A stretch of DNA of 64,000 nucleotides from the NCBI GenBank assembly GCA_016745315.1, contig CP066886.1, positions 434,001 to 498,000 on the forward strand, in the 5' to 3' direction. Source of the stretch: Arthrospira sp. PCC 9108. Lineage in GTDB: Bacteria; Cyanobacteriota; Cyanobacteriia; Cyanobacteriales; Microcoleaceae. This document shows positions 15,075 through 25,093 of this stretch, piece by piece (position 1 is the stretch's first letter; each line of letters begins with the position of its first letter). Position numbers and translations under genes: made by a program. Under the pieces are notes generated by a model, which had not been told where the DNA came from, searched no databases, and was given only the letters and a program-made list of their open reading frames with translations.

Positions 15075-16499
15075 CTAATCACATGATTGTAAACCAGTTA
15101 AAACCACTACTATCCTATCAATAGCCTCTCGTAATTCCTGAGTCGATAAATTCGACTGATTCACTATAATAGCAAAAGCCAAAGGCGAATAACTCTCAGA
15201 TTTTACATAACCCGCCAGAGAAGACATACCCCTCATAGTGCCAGTTTTTGCCCAAACCCGACCCTGTGCTGGCGTATCTTGAAAGCGTCTTTCCAGAGTG
15301 CCACTGACCCCCGCCACCGGGATAGCATCTTGATAAATTTCCCAGTGGGGAGAGTTCCACATTACCCGCAAAGTTTCCACTAAAACTTCCGGAGTAGCCA
15401 GGTTATGACGAGACAAACCAGAACCATCTCGCAGCACATATCCTGACCGACTCACCCCTAAATTATCTAGCACTTCCGCTATCATATTTAATCCCGAACT
15501 GGCCGCATCTGAACTACGTCTTTGGACTCCCAAAGTCCTGACAATTGCCTCAGCAAATACATTATTACTCTGCATATTTAAAGTCCTCACCAATTCCGAC
15601 AATGGCGGTGATTCCACCCAGGCAACTTCCGGTTCCGAACCCTGAGAATAATTAGCCAGTATCCCCCGATTGACAGATATTTCCTGTTGTGATAGTATAG
15701 TTTTGAACCCATCTAAAAAGTTTTGACCGGGATTAATAACAGCCGCAAAAACATTTTCTGGTTCCGCCCCAATATGCAACTGCCCAGACACCCGAATAAT
15801 CGGTTCCGTAAAAGAGCGACCAATCGCTACAAATTCCGGTTCTGTAGTGCTAACAGTCCGGGTTTGATTATCAACTTGCCAGCCGATACCTTGTTCAGGT
15901 CTAACCCAGGTCACTCTTAAAGGTTGACCCACATTTTCAGTCGGCCATAGTTTTAAATCTAGGGAATTTTGATGTAAAATCAGGCTATTAACCGGGGCTC
16001 CATAACCCGCTTGCACATCTTCCCATTCCCAGTTAGGGTTGACAGTCATCCCCGGAAAATATCCGTCCTTAGCCACCAACGTATCAATTTGGGAAATGCC
16101 ACGATCGCGCAATTGTTGGGCTAAACTTTCCAATTCAGTATTAGTAATCGTAGGGTCGCCTCTTCCCACAATATAAACATTGCCATTGCCACTACTATAA
16201 ACAGAAGTACGGATGCGAAAATCCGGCCCTAGTGTTTCCATACTCGCTACAGTAGTTAACAGTTTAATAGTCGAGGCGGGGAGAAAAAAACGCTCCGAGT
16301 CCAGACTATATAAGACTTGGCCAGAGTCTAGGGACTCAATCAGAATTCCCCAGCGGGAACGAGAAAATTTGGGGTCAAGGGCGATCGCATTAATTTCAGC
16401 TTCAAGTACCGCTGGACATATAGGCCTCGGTTCGGTCGCCATAACTGGCCCTGAGAAACTAAGCAGAGTCGAAATGAAAGCGATCGCAATTGATTTCAT
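15075..16499 (-). CDS. dacB: D-alanyl-D-alanine carboxypeptidase/endopeptidase (PBP4, peptidase S13)
   Basis: The ATG at 16499 (MKSIAIAFISTLLSFSGPVM) starts a signal peptide ending ATA; a start nine codons earlier is less likely. Three penicillin-binding motifs are present: SxxK in LPASTIKLLTTVA, SxN in MQSNNVFAEAIV, and KTG in WAKTGTMRGMSSLAGYV. The enzyme trims or cleaves peptidoglycan peptides in the periplasm. At 474 residues its length is normal for S13. It is transcribed divergently from comB, with 78 bp between the starts for both promoters. Confidence 0.92.
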   Translation of the reverse strand: MKSIAIAFISTLLSFSGPVMATEPRPICPAVLEAEINAIALDPKFSRSRWGILIESLDSGQVLYSLDSERFFLPASTIKLLTTVASMETLGPDFRIRTSVYSSGNGNVYIVGRGDPTITNTELESLAQQLRDRGISQIDTLVAKDGYFPGMTVNPNWEWEDVQAGYGAPVNSLILHQNSLDLKLWPTENVGQPLRVTWVRPEQGIGWQVDNQTRTVSTTEPEFVAIGRSFTEPIIRVSGQLHIGAEPENVFAAVINPGQNFLDGFKTILSQQEISVNRGILANYSQGSEPEVAWVESPPLSELVRTLNMQSNNVFAEAIVRTLGVQRRSSDAASSGLNMIAEVLDNLGVSRSGYVLRDGSGLSRHNLATPEVLVETLRVMWNSPHWEIYQDAIPVAGVSGTLERRFQDTPAQGRVWAKTGTMRGMSSLAGYVKSESYSPLAFAIIVNQSNLSTQELREAIDRIVVVLTGLQSCD

Positions 16500-16577
16500 A
16501 GTCCTTATCTTGGAAAATTGCAGCAAAGATGTGGAAATATATAAACTGTCAGTATTAATTTAATACATATAACTGTC

Positions 16578-17363
16578 GTGAAAATTTTTGTTTACCATAC
16601 CCCCGAATTAACTCCTACAGACAGCATTCCCGATTGTGCGATCGTCGTTGATGTACTCCGGGCCACCACCACCATAGCCACAGCCCTCAACGCCGGTGCC
16701 GAAGCAGTGCAAGTCTTCAGCGATATCGATGAACTCATGGAAGTTAGCGAAAAATGGCCCGCCGACAAACGCCTACGAGTTGGAGAAAGGGGCGGGCAAA
16801 AAGTCCCAGGTTGCGACCTAGGTAATTCTCCCCTCAACTGTACCCCAGAAGTAGTTGAAGGTAAACGACTCTTTATGACCACCACTAACGGGACCCGCGC
16901 CCTCCAGACAGTTCAGAATGCCCCCGTAGTCATCACATCAGCTTTAGTCAATCGCCGAACCGTCGTAGAATATCTAATGACCACCAAACCAGAAACCATC
17001 TGGATAGTCGCATCAGGTTGGGAAGGTAGCTTTTCCCTAGAAGACACAGCCTGTGCCGGGGCCATTGTTCATAGCTTGTGTTCAGAAATGGGTTATCCCA
17101 TAGATCACCTAGGGGGCAATGATGAAGTTTTTGGTGCTGTAGCCCTTTATTACCAGTGGCAAAATCAACTATATAAACTCATGAATACCGCCAGCCATGG
17201 TCAACGTCTAGTACGTCTGGAATCCTACGACGACCTGAAATATTGCGCTGACACAGACATTGTAACTGTCCTGCCCATCCAAAGCCAACCTGGGGTCTTA
17301 ATTAAATCCCAAATGAAAATGCAGAGTCTTCAATATTGGATAGAACAACCCCTCGCCTTTTGA
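16578..17363 (+). CDS. comB: 2-phosphosulfolactate phosphatase family protein
   Basis: A 261-residue ComB family protein. The N-terminal VVDVLRATTTIATALNAGAE holds the conserved DxxRATT motif, followed by GERGGQKVPGCDLGNSP, then MTTTNGTRAL and SALVNRRTVVEYL; the late metal-binding region is SLEDTACAGAIVHSL. Archaeal ComB hydrolyses 2-phosphosulfolactate in coenzyme M synthesis. Cyanobacteria lack that pathway, so the physiological substrate here is uncertain. Intact, monocistronic. Confidence 0.9.
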   Translation: MKIFVYHTPELTPTDSIPDCAIVVDVLRATTTIATALNAGAEAVQVFSDIDELMEVSEKWPADKRLRVGERGGQKVPGCDLGNSPLNCTPEVVEGKRLFMTTTNGTRALQTVQNAPVVITSALVNRRTVVEYLMTTKPETIWIVASGWEGSFSLEDTACAGAIVHSLCSEMGYPIDHLGGNDEVFGAVALYYQWQNQLYKLMNTASHGQRLVRLESYDDLKYCADTDIVTVLPIQSQPGVLIKSQMKMQSLQYWIEQPLAF

Positions 17364-17370
17364 TAACTAA

Positions 17371-17403
17371 TCCCGTTAACGCCACTATAGGATCTTAACG
17401 GGA
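17371..17403. terminator. Possible terminator hairpin between convergent comB and kinase genes
   Basis: A 9-bp perfect stem, TCCCGTTAA (17371-17379) with TTAACGGGA (17395-17403), and a 15-nt loop, lies eight bases after the comB stop. No T-run follows on the plus strand. It could be a processing hairpin rather than a Rho-independent terminator. Confidence 0.4.
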
Positions 17404-17490
17404 GATTCATAAACTCCATGGGTTTGATTAGGAATGGGTTTGATCAACAAATATATCCCCCTTCCATGCTACCCATTGGAGTTAGTCATA

Positions 17491-19803
17491 TCACAATGAC
17501 CACCAAAGTTTGATAGTGTTGTCACCACTGCCACTAGCCAGCGTTTGACCATCTTGGCTAAATGCCACAGAATTAACCGGGTCAGAATGTCCAGTCAGCG
17601 TGTGTCGCAGCTTACCTGTCCTCACATCCCAAAGTTTGATAGTGTTGTCAAGACTCCCACTAGCCAGAGTTTGACCATCCCGGCTGAATGCTACAGACCA
17701 AACCCAGCCATAATGTCCAGTTAGCGTGTGTCGGAGCTGGCCTGTTCTCACATCCCAAAGTTTGACAGTCTTGTCAAAACTGGCACTAGCCAGGGTTTTA
17801 CCATCCCGACTGAATGCTACAGACCTAACCCAGTCAGAATGTCCAGTCAGCGTCTCGCGTAGCTTACCTGTCTTCACCTCCCACAGTTTAATAGTCTTGT
17901 CAGAACTCCCACTAGCCAGAGTTTGACCATCCCGGCTGAATGCCACAGAATAAACCCTGTCAGAATGCCCAGTCAGAGTGTGGCGAACCTTACCTGTCCT
18001 CACATCCCACAGTTTGATAGTCTTGTCAAAACTCCCACTAGCCAGAGTGTGACCATCCCGACTGAATGCCACAGACCTAACCCAGTCAGGATGTCCAGTC
18101 AGCGTCTCGCGTAGCTTACCTGTCGTCACATCCCAAAGTTTGATAGTATTGTCCCCACTCCCACTACATAGGGTTTGACCATCCCGGCTGAATGCCACAG
18201 AACTAACCCAGTCAGAATGTCCAGTCAGCGTCTCGCGTAGCTTACCTGTCGTCACATCCCAAAGTTTGATAGTCTTGTCAGAACTCCCACTAGCCAGGGT
18301 TTGATTATCCGGGCTGAATGCTACGGAATAAACCGAGTTAGAATGCCCCATGAGAGTTTTTTGTAGACAAGAATTGTTAGGGGGAAAAACAGGACGGACA
18401 GTATTTATAACTTGTGGAACAGAGAGTTGACAACCATCCACACGAGATAAAAGATGTCCTACCCATCCACCACCCACATTTCCAATACTCCATGAACCAA
18501 CAACACCTAAAGGAAGGTGTCCTTCTGGTGCAGTAATATCAAAAATAATATCTTTCCAACCCAACCAATTTTGGGATTTTTTCCATCCTACCCTTTCTCC
18601 AAAAGATTCCCAAATTGTTGAGTTACACTCTTTGGTTCCCCCCAAACTTTTATAGATGCGTTGCTGCACAGAAAAACCAAAGCGCCCATGGCTATATTTG
18701 AGCCATAATTGGTCAATAGTGCGGAGGTCTTTACAGGGAAATTTCTCAGTAGTTGTACTATCTAACCAACCTTTGTCTTCCCGCTTACCCACAACTAAGA
18801 TAACGCGCCTTGTTTCCTCGTCTGCTTCTTTCCACTTCCCCCCAGCGAGTAAGTCACGCAACCTTCTGTAGTCCATCCCCACGGCGGACTTTAATTCCCC
18901 CCCTTCCCCTACAGGCTTAGGAGGAAGAGGCGGACTAACAACATTCATCACCTCTTCCACAGACTGATAACGGTGTTTTGGTATAGGATTTGCTAACTTA
19001 TCCAAAATATTACCCAATTCATCACTGACAACATTCCCATTCAATGAATCTCGCCACACCCATTTTCCATTCATCGGGTCATATAAATCAAAGGGGCTAA
19101 CTCCTGTTAATAAATGCAGACAAGTTACCCCTAAACTATATAAATCACTCATAAATACAGCTTTCCCCATAGACTGCTCCGGGGCGCAATATTCCGCCGA
19201 ACCGATAATTGTTCCAGTAGCTGTGCGCTGCTGTTGTTGGACGACCTTAGCTGCCCCAAAATCTACTAAAAATAACTTATTATCACTACGGCGGCGAATG
19301 ATATTCTCTGGTTTAATATCTCTGTGAATTACCTGCTGACCATGAACAAACTTTAAGATTTTCAACAGTCCTATTAATAATCCTCTCACCTGGGTTGGTG
19401 AAAAAAAACCGTTTTGATCTAACTCAGATTTTAGGGTTTCCCCTTCGACAAACTCCTGAACCAAATATTGACGATTATCTGTGGTGAAATAAGCCATTAA
19501 TTCGGGAATTTGGGGATGTTTGCCCAGTTGTTCTAAACGTTGTGCTTCTTGTGCAAATAATTGAGAAGCCTTTTCGGTACTGTCTGTTCCTTGAGCTTGG
19601 GGGAGGAATTGCTTAATTACACAATAGGGTTTTGAGGGTTTATCTTCGTCAATAGCCAGAAATGTCCGACCAAAACCGCCTTGTCCTAAAATTGACTGGG
19701 GCGCATACCTTTCTCGCAGGAGTAACTTGTTACCGCACTTTTGGCAAAATTGGGAAGTATCAAGGTTAGGCTGGAGACAGTCGGGGTTGAGACATTGACG
19801 CAT
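17491..19803 (-). CDS. Serine/threonine kinase with zinc ribbon, GUN4 and WD40 repeats
   Basis: A 770-residue protein. Residues 1-30 are a four-Cys zinc ribbon (CLNPDCLQ...CQKCGNK). Residues ~35-290 form a Hanks kinase with glycine loop GQGGFGRTF, Lys in YCVIKQF, catalytic HRDIKPEN, DFG and APEQS. Residues ~305-460 are a GUN4-like domain (DYRRLRDLLAGGKWKEADEE...GRFGFSVQQRIY). Residues ~485-770 hold seven WD40 units with LTGHSDWV...SGSxDKTIKLWDV. GUN4 domains bind tetrapyrroles, so porphyrin-linked signalling is plausible but inferred. Confidence 0.9.
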   Translation of the reverse strand: MRQCLNPDCLQPNLDTSQFCQKCGNKLLLRERYAPQSILGQGGFGRTFLAIDEDKPSKPYCVIKQFLPQAQGTDSTEKASQLFAQEAQRLEQLGKHPQIPELMAYFTTDNRQYLVQEFVEGETLKSELDQNGFFSPTQVRGLLIGLLKILKFVHGQQVIHRDIKPENIIRRRSDNKLFLVDFGAAKVVQQQQRTATGTIIGSAEYCAPEQSMGKAVFMSDLYSLGVTCLHLLTGVSPFDLYDPMNGKWVWRDSLNGNVVSDELGNILDKLANPIPKHRYQSVEEVMNVVSPPLPPKPVGEGGELKSAVGMDYRRLRDLLAGGKWKEADEETRRVILVVGKREDKGWLDSTTTEKFPCKDLRTIDQLWLKYSHGRFGFSVQQRIYKSLGGTKECNSTIWESFGERVGWKKSQNWLGWKDIIFDITAPEGHLPLGVVGSWSIGNVGGGWVGHLLSRVDGCQLSVPQVINTVRPVFPPNNSCLQKTLMGHSNSVYSVAFSPDNQTLASGSSDKTIKLWDVTTGKLRETLTGHSDWVSSVAFSRDGQTLCSGSGDNTIKLWDVTTGKLRETLTGHPDWVRSVAFSRDGHTLASGSFDKTIKLWDVRTGKVRHTLTGHSDRVYSVAFSRDGQTLASGSSDKTIKLWEVKTGKLRETLTGHSDWVRSVAFSRDGKTLASASFDKTVKLWDVRTGQLRHTLTGHYGWVWSVAFSRDGQTLASGSLDNTIKLWDVRTGKLRHTLTGHSDPVNSVAFSQDGQTLASGSGDNTIKLWWSL

Positions 19804-20091
19804 AGGTTCATACTAGAGACTGTTTCTTTATGGATAATAAAAACTTTCTGGCTATGATATCATAAATAAGGATTCATGAACTACTCTCCTTTTTTCTGGT
19901 GGGAGAAATAATTGAGCAATTTTTGAACTCCCCTGTCCCGGTATGGGAAAGGAGTTGGGGGTGAGGGTTGAGAGTATGGTTGAGCAGGAAAGACAGACCG
20001 ACGCACTGGTTGATATTTGATGACCAAAAACTGAAAACCCGGCTTCGGCAAAGAAACCAGGTTTTCTGTTGTCACAATGTCTTAATTAGAC
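19804..20091. other. Intergenic region between kinase and glgB
   Basis: 288 bp without a convincing gene. It contains an imperfect GAAAACCCGG...GAAACCAGGTTTTC hairpin near 20034-20067, related in motif to the interspersed palindrome family and placed just after the glgB stop, where it may act as a terminator. A small open frame here is low complexity and was not accepted. Confidence 0.5.
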
Positions 20092-22398
20092 TTATTCACC
20101 ATCATCAGTTTCCGACTGCTGAAAAGCCTTAGCAGTTTTCTCTTTATCCAACTTGAGAATCAGCACGCCGAGAGGAGGCAGACACAAATCAAGGGATTGG
20201 GGATAATTATGGAACCACCACTCATCAGTCCATTTTCCGCCCAAATTACCCATATTGCTGCCGCCGTATTCGCCAGAATCGCTATTAAACAATTCCGTAT
20301 AGAAACCGACTTCGGGAACGCCGACGCGGTAATGGCTATGGGGTTGGGGGGTGAAATTACAAACCACCACTACGAACTCATCGGTATCTTTAGAGCGGCG
20401 GATAAAAGAGACCACGCTATGGCGATTATCGGTACAATCAACCCACTGGAACCCGGCTTCCGCAAAATCCTGGTCATAGAGGGCGGGTTCACTGCGGTAG
20501 AGAGTATTTATATCTTTAAAAAAGCGCTGAATCCCTTTGTGTGCATCAAACTGCAACATTTCCCATTCCAAGGTTCCCCAAGCATTCCACTCCTTCCATT
20601 GAGCAAACTCCATCCCCATAAAGATAGTTTTCTTACCAGGGTGAGCAAACATATAGGTAAATAAAGCCCGGACATTAGCAAATTTTTGCCAATCATCCCC
20701 TGGCATTTTACCGAGGATATTGCTTTTACCATGTACGACCTCATCATGGGACAAGGCTAACATGAAATTCTCGCTGTGGTGATACCACATACTAAAGGTA
20801 ATGTTATTTTGGTGGAACTGGCGGAACCAGGGGTCCATGTGGAAATAATCCAACATATCGTGCATCCAACCCATGTTCCACTTGAGGTTAAAGCCTAAGC
20901 CACCGACATAGGTAGGCCAGGAAACCATTGGCCAGGAAGTGGATTCTTCAGCAATGGAGAGGATACCAGGGAAGTAGCTAAAAATGACATGGTTAGTCTG
21001 GCGAATGAAGTCAGCAGCTTCGATATTTTCGCACCCGCCATAATCGTTAGCGACCCATTCCCCATCTTCGCGACAATAGTTGAGGTAAAGCATGGAAGCG
21101 ACAGCATCAACGCGAATGCCATCGATGTGATACTTCTCAAACCAGAACAGAGCATTAGCTACCAGGAAGTTACGGACTTCATTGCGGGAGTAATTAAATA
21201 CTAGGGTTCCCCATCCTTTGTGTTCACCTTTGCGGGGGTCTCCGTGTTCGTAAAGGTGGGTTCCGTCAAAGAATGCTAACCCGTGACCGTCTTTGGGGAA
21301 GTGACCAGGTACCCAGTCCACGATTATCCCAATACCGTTTTGGTGACACTTATCTACGAAGTACATAAAATCTTCGGGGGTGCCAAATCGGGAAGTGGGA
21401 GCATAGTAGCCTGTAACCTGATAACCCCAGGAGCCATCAAAGGGGTGTTCGGCAACTGGTAGAATTTCGATATGGGTAAAACCTAGTTCTTTGACGTAGG
21501 GAATCATTTGATCGGCCATTTCCCGATAGGTAAAGAACCGACTACCAGGATCAAGTTCTACGGCTTGGACTGGAGGCTCAACGGTTCCATCGGGTAATGT
21601 GTGGGGTTCAGAAAAGGGAGCGCGATTCCAAGAACCTAGGTGACATTCATAAACGGAGACGGGGTGGTCGAGGGGGTCGGTGTTCCGCCGCTTTTCCATC
21701 CATTCGTCATCGTTCCACTTGTAGTTATTTAACTCAGCTACAATTGAAGCGGTTTTGGGTCGGACTTCCTGTTGGAAGCCGTAGGGGTCGGATTTTTCGT
21801 AAATGTGACCCTCGAAGTTTTTGATTTCGTATTTGTAGGCTTCTCCTGCGCCAATTTCAGGAATAAAGAGTTCCCAGACTCCGTTACCAAATTTCCGCAT
21901 TTGGTGTTTGCGACCATCCCAGTGGTTAAAGTTCCCCAGAATTGAGACGTTGCGAGCGTTGGGAGCCCAAACGGCAAAGTAGACGCCATCCACGCCATTT
22001 AGGTTCATGGGGTGAGCGCCGAGTTTTTCGTAAATACGATGGTGATTACCTTCGGTGAATAGGTGAATATCAAAATCGGTTAATTTGGGGGAACGGAAAG
22101 CATAGGGGTCGTGGGTGACGCGCTCGTGTTCTCCTTCCTTGAAGCGCAGTTTATAGTTTTTCAGTTCGGGAATATCAATAACACACTCGAAGAAGTGGGG
22201 GTTATGAACGGAGTACATGGGGTACTCTTTCCGTTCTTCGGGTAGTACAACCCATGCTGCATCAGCGGTGGGGAGATAGGCTCGCACGGCCCATAGGCTT
22301 TTTCCATCTTTCTCAATTTGATGGGGGCCTAGGACTTCAAAGGGGTCGTGGTGATGGTTCCAAACAATCTTGTCAATCTGATCTAATGCTATGGTCAT
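20092..22398 (-). CDS. glgB: 1,4-alpha-glucan branching enzyme
   Basis: A 768-residue GH13 enzyme that introduces alpha-1,6 branches into glycogen. The ATG at 22398 (MTIALDQIDKIVWNHHHDPF) is preferred to one three codons earlier. An N-terminal CBM48 module (residues ~20-230, GVYFAVWAPNARNVSILGNF) precedes the catalytic barrel. Conserved motifs are WVPGHFPKD, DGIRVDAVASMLY (nucleophile Asp), SIAEES (acid/base Glu) and ALSHDEVVHGK. The C-terminal all-beta domain ends LPPLGVLILKL. Full length and intact. Confidence 0.96.
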   Translation of the reverse strand: MTIALDQIDKIVWNHHHDPFEVLGPHQIEKDGKSLWAVRAYLPTADAAWVVLPEERKEYPMYSVHNPHFFECVIDIPELKNYKLRFKEGEHERVTHDPYAFRSPKLTDFDIHLFTEGNHHRIYEKLGAHPMNLNGVDGVYFAVWAPNARNVSILGNFNHWDGRKHQMRKFGNGVWELFIPEIGAGEAYKYEIKNFEGHIYEKSDPYGFQQEVRPKTASIVAELNNYKWNDDEWMEKRRNTDPLDHPVSVYECHLGSWNRAPFSEPHTLPDGTVEPPVQAVELDPGSRFFTYREMADQMIPYVKELGFTHIEILPVAEHPFDGSWGYQVTGYYAPTSRFGTPEDFMYFVDKCHQNGIGIIVDWVPGHFPKDGHGLAFFDGTHLYEHGDPRKGEHKGWGTLVFNYSRNEVRNFLVANALFWFEKYHIDGIRVDAVASMLYLNYCREDGEWVANDYGGCENIEAADFIRQTNHVIFSYFPGILSIAEESTSWPMVSWPTYVGGLGFNLKWNMGWMHDMLDYFHMDPWFRQFHQNNITFSMWYHHSENFMLALSHDEVVHGKSNILGKMPGDDWQKFANVRALFTYMFAHPGKKTIFMGMEFAQWKEWNAWGTLEWEMLQFDAHKGIQRFFKDINTLYRSEPALYDQDFAEAGFQWVDCTDNRHSVVSFIRRSKDTDEFVVVVCNFTPQPHSHYRVGVPEVGFYTELFNSDSGEYGGSNMGNLGGKWTDEWWFHNYPQSLDLCLPPLGVLILKLDKEKTAKAFQQSETDDGE

Positions 22399-22407
22399 GG
22401 ATATCAA

Positions 22408-22916
22408 ACGCTCTACAACAAAAAGATTACTAGAGTTAACACTCCCACAAATTCAATTTAATGGGATTTCTTCGACTGCCAGCACAGAAACGCGGTTCTG
22501 AACCTACAGTCCCTAGATCGAAAAAGGCATTTAGGCTATGGGGTAGCCAGCCAGCTTTCGGTGTGTGTTCTGGAGGCAGCACACAACCACATTGGTCAAC
22601 TGTAAGCTAGATCATCGGTTCCAATCAGCCTTAATTCCTCGATCGCCAATTGGCTAATTGCTCGGTGAATTTGAGCCGCGATCGCGTCCTAGGAGTTTCC
22701 GCCTAAGTATTGCCGTTACAGAATCGGGCATTTGGATTAGGGGCTAATTTAACACAAGTATACAAAGTTGGGTGAAACTTGGGACATTTATCGGCCAAAA
22801 TTCATGGTTCAAGATACACCAGAGCATATCATCTGTGGTACAATAACCCTAATGTTTTTGTGGTTGCCTGAAAGGTCTGAGCAAAACTAACTAACTAACA
22901 TTGTGATCAGGTGTAA
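22408..22916. other. Intergenic region between glgB and the ftsL-like gene
   Basis: About 500 bp of divergent promoter region. I see HIP1-like GATCGC sites, a possible small stem near 22545-22580 and an AT-rich stretch before 22917, but no open frame worth calling and no clear riboswitch. Presumably it holds the promoters for glgB (minus) and for the division genes (plus). Confidence 0.45.
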
Positions 22917-23504
22917 GTGATGACTGTTGCCTTTAAACCCCGCCGCCCCAGTAAACGGGTCGAGGTGAATCCTTTTGTACAGGTCCGAAAGTCTCACAAT
23001 GTGATTCCTCTCGATCGCATTCGTCAGAACCGGATGGTCAAACCGACTCCCTACTCCCGGGAGGAATCTCCCATTAGGACGATAGAGGCTAAAACTACAA
23101 CAGTGGTGGAAGTGCTGCCTAGGCGGCAGGAACTACCGCTATGGTTGAAGGGCTTAATTACGGTGAAACAAATATCATCGGTGGCAGCCTGTGTGTTGAT
23201 GGGAGGTGCTATGACTTTCTATGGGCTGAAGGTTTATGGGGAGTCTCGCTGGACAGGAGAATATCCGAGACTAGAACATCTGCGACAACAAGAGCAACAA
23301 CTGCGGCTGGCTAAGGAAATACTCAAACATACTATTGTAGAATCAGCTCAAGATCCTGATGCGGGTTTGGAAATTCCTACGCCAGATAATATTATATATG
23401 TACAACCGGCAGAGCCGCGTCCGGCTACGGGGCGAGAACTTTCCTCGATTGTCAATCCTCCCTGGTCTTCGCCACCTCAAACAAATCAGCCTTTGGCTTA
23501 TTAG
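22917..23504 (+). CDS. FtsL-like bitopic membrane protein
   Basis: A 195-residue protein. A basic cytoplasmic N-terminus of ~80 residues (MMTVAFKPRRPSKRVEVNPF...) is followed by one membrane segment (residues ~88-108, ISSVAACVLMGGAMTFYGLK). A short coiled coil, LEHLRQQEQQLRLAKEILKH, then leads to a proline-rich tail. Topology, coiled coil and position directly before ftsI (once the inserted element is removed) fit an FtsL-type divisome protein, but sequence identity to FtsL is not demonstrable by eye. The integrated element begins 10 bp after its stop. Confidence 0.6.
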   Translation: MMTVAFKPRRPSKRVEVNPFVQVRKSHNVIPLDRIRQNRMVKPTPYSREESPIRTIEAKTTTVVEVLPRRQELPLWLKGLITVKQISSVAACVLMGGAMTFYGLKVYGESRWTGEYPRLEHLRQQEQQLRLAKEILKHTIVESAQDPDAGLEIPTPDNIIYVQPAEPRPATGRELSSIVNPPWSSPPQTNQPLAY

Positions 23505-23513
23505 CGATCGCTA

Positions 23514-23525
23514 GATGGTTGTTAA
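23514..23525 (+). other. Left attachment site, direct repeat GATGGTTGTTAA
   Basis: A 12-bp direct repeat shared with 40525-40536. It starts 10 bp after the ftsL-like stop codon. With the tyrosine integrase beginning ~80 bp away, it is the natural candidate for attL. The empty site would place ftsI about 75 bp after the ftsL-like gene. Confidence 0.7.
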
Positions 23526-23588
23526 GCGTCTATATAGCCTACAACCCCTATTCTACCGTTACTTAGGTGTTACTCAAAGCCATAACAG
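23524..23588. repeat. 65-bp perfect inverted repeat, left arm (IR-int)
   Basis: It begins AAGCGTCTATATAGCCTACA and ends CAAAGCCATAACAG, and is exactly the reverse complement of 25146-25210. Together the arms enclose the integrase gene. No copy is present at the right end of the element, so the pair belongs to the integrase cassette, not to the ITRs. It also contains TTACTTAGGTGTTACTC, whose TTACTCA-type words recur in both ITRs. Confidence 0.92.
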
Positions 23589-23607
23589 AGTAACAAGTGA
23601 GTAAAAA

Positions 23608-25065
23608 ATGAGTAACGCTACTGATACCCCTACAGTAGGGGGAAAGGGCAACTACGATGAGAGTTACGCTAGATTCTTGAAAGCCTATCAAGACTTTAAA
23701 GGGGAATGTCCCAAAGGAGTGACACTCAAACTACAAAAGTCCGGGGCTAGGTACAATCTACTATTGCAGTTTAAGCAACCACCTACCGGAAAACGACTAC
23801 CCAAAACGGCTAACCTTGAGTGTACTCCAGAAGGGGTGATAGACGGCGTTAGGAAAGCTAAGTTGGTATCATAAGCCCTAGGGACTATCACTAGCGCTAG
23901 TGAATTTTGGGATTGGTACGATGCGACTATCTTAGGAAAGAACCAGATTGAGGATAATCTGATAACTTACCGGGACATCTTTAAACAAATTGAGGATGAG
24001 TATTTTGCGGGGTACAACCGCAACACAGGAAGGAAACGTTCCCGCGATATCGCTAGCGACTTAGCATCTTACGAGTCTACTAAAGGGACATATTTCAAGT
24101 TGTTTCCTAATTGGGATGAATATCCTAGCTGGGAGAGTTTCAAGGCTATGCTATATATTCCCTTGCAGAATGGAGAACAATTAGTAGGCTCCAAAACCTT
24201 CAGGGAACGTTACTACATCTTAAAAGCCATAGCTGAGAAATCACCTAACAAAGACCATTTACTCAAACAGCTTGAACCTATTAACGCCAAACAAACACAA
24301 TTCAGAAAGAAACAACGGATAGCTGTTGATGTATTTAAGGATTGGTGGCTTAATACTAAACAGGAAGCCTATAACATTAAAAACCCTCAACATCAATTAA
24401 CAAGGCATAATTGGTTATGGGTGACTGGTATGGCGGTAATGTACGGGTTAAGACCTACTGAGATAGCCGCCGCCGTTAATCTAACTAAGCCATTTGTAAC
24501 GGATGATGGTATCACTATCAAAGCACTATCAGACCCTGATAATCAAGACAATTACTTGGTATTAGGAGATTACACTTACTTTACTGACTCAGAAGGTCGA
24601 AAAGTGAGTATCAAAACAGGGGGAAGGATTGTAGCTCCAATTCCCAGCCCTGAAATGTTTGAGTTTCTGGAATTGAAAAAACCTTTATTGCCTCAATACA
24701 CCCCTAAAAAAGGCAGTAAACCCAAAAGCATAGTTACAGGCTTTGAGACAACGTTTAGTCAACGACTTCAATTCATGAAATGCCCGGTAACCCAAAAATA
24801 TGCTTTTCGTAGGCTGTACAACCTGTTAGGTGAAAAGTATGGACTACCTATCGAGTTGAGAGCGAGACTTATGGGTCATAGCACAATCGTTAATGCTAAT
24901 GACTATACAACAGAAGGCATTGACGCTACCTTAGAAGTTCTCGATGGATGCTCTAAGTTACCTATACCATTGGATGTAGCCATAGAACGGTTAACAGCGT
25001 TAGGGTTTGATGTTGACACTCCAGAAGCTAAGGCATTTCTCAGAGTTATCTATCAGATAGATTAA
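23608..25065 (+). pseudogene. int: Tyrosine recombinase/integrase with in-frame TAA
   Basis: One 485-codon frame from ATG 23608. The stop TAA at codon 89 (23872-23874) follows GVRKAKLVS; translation in the same frame resumes ALGTITSASEFWDWYDATIL with no frame change. The N-terminal part is an arm-binding-like domain. The C-terminal catalytic region has Arg in YGLRPTEIAAAV (~R284), RARLMGHS (~R420/H424) and the nucleophile Tyr in NANDYT (~433). If the codon was CAA (Gln), one C-to-T change explains the stop. As written, the recombinase is split unless read through or re-initiated. Confidence 0.8.
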
Positions 25066-25093
25066 TCTAATCGTCAACCTTTCATAAATTAAC

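Noticed and set aside
20197..20664. 155-codon plus-strand open frame
   Set aside because: Fully antisense to the conserved C-terminal part of glgB, with no recognisable protein and no ribosome-binding site.
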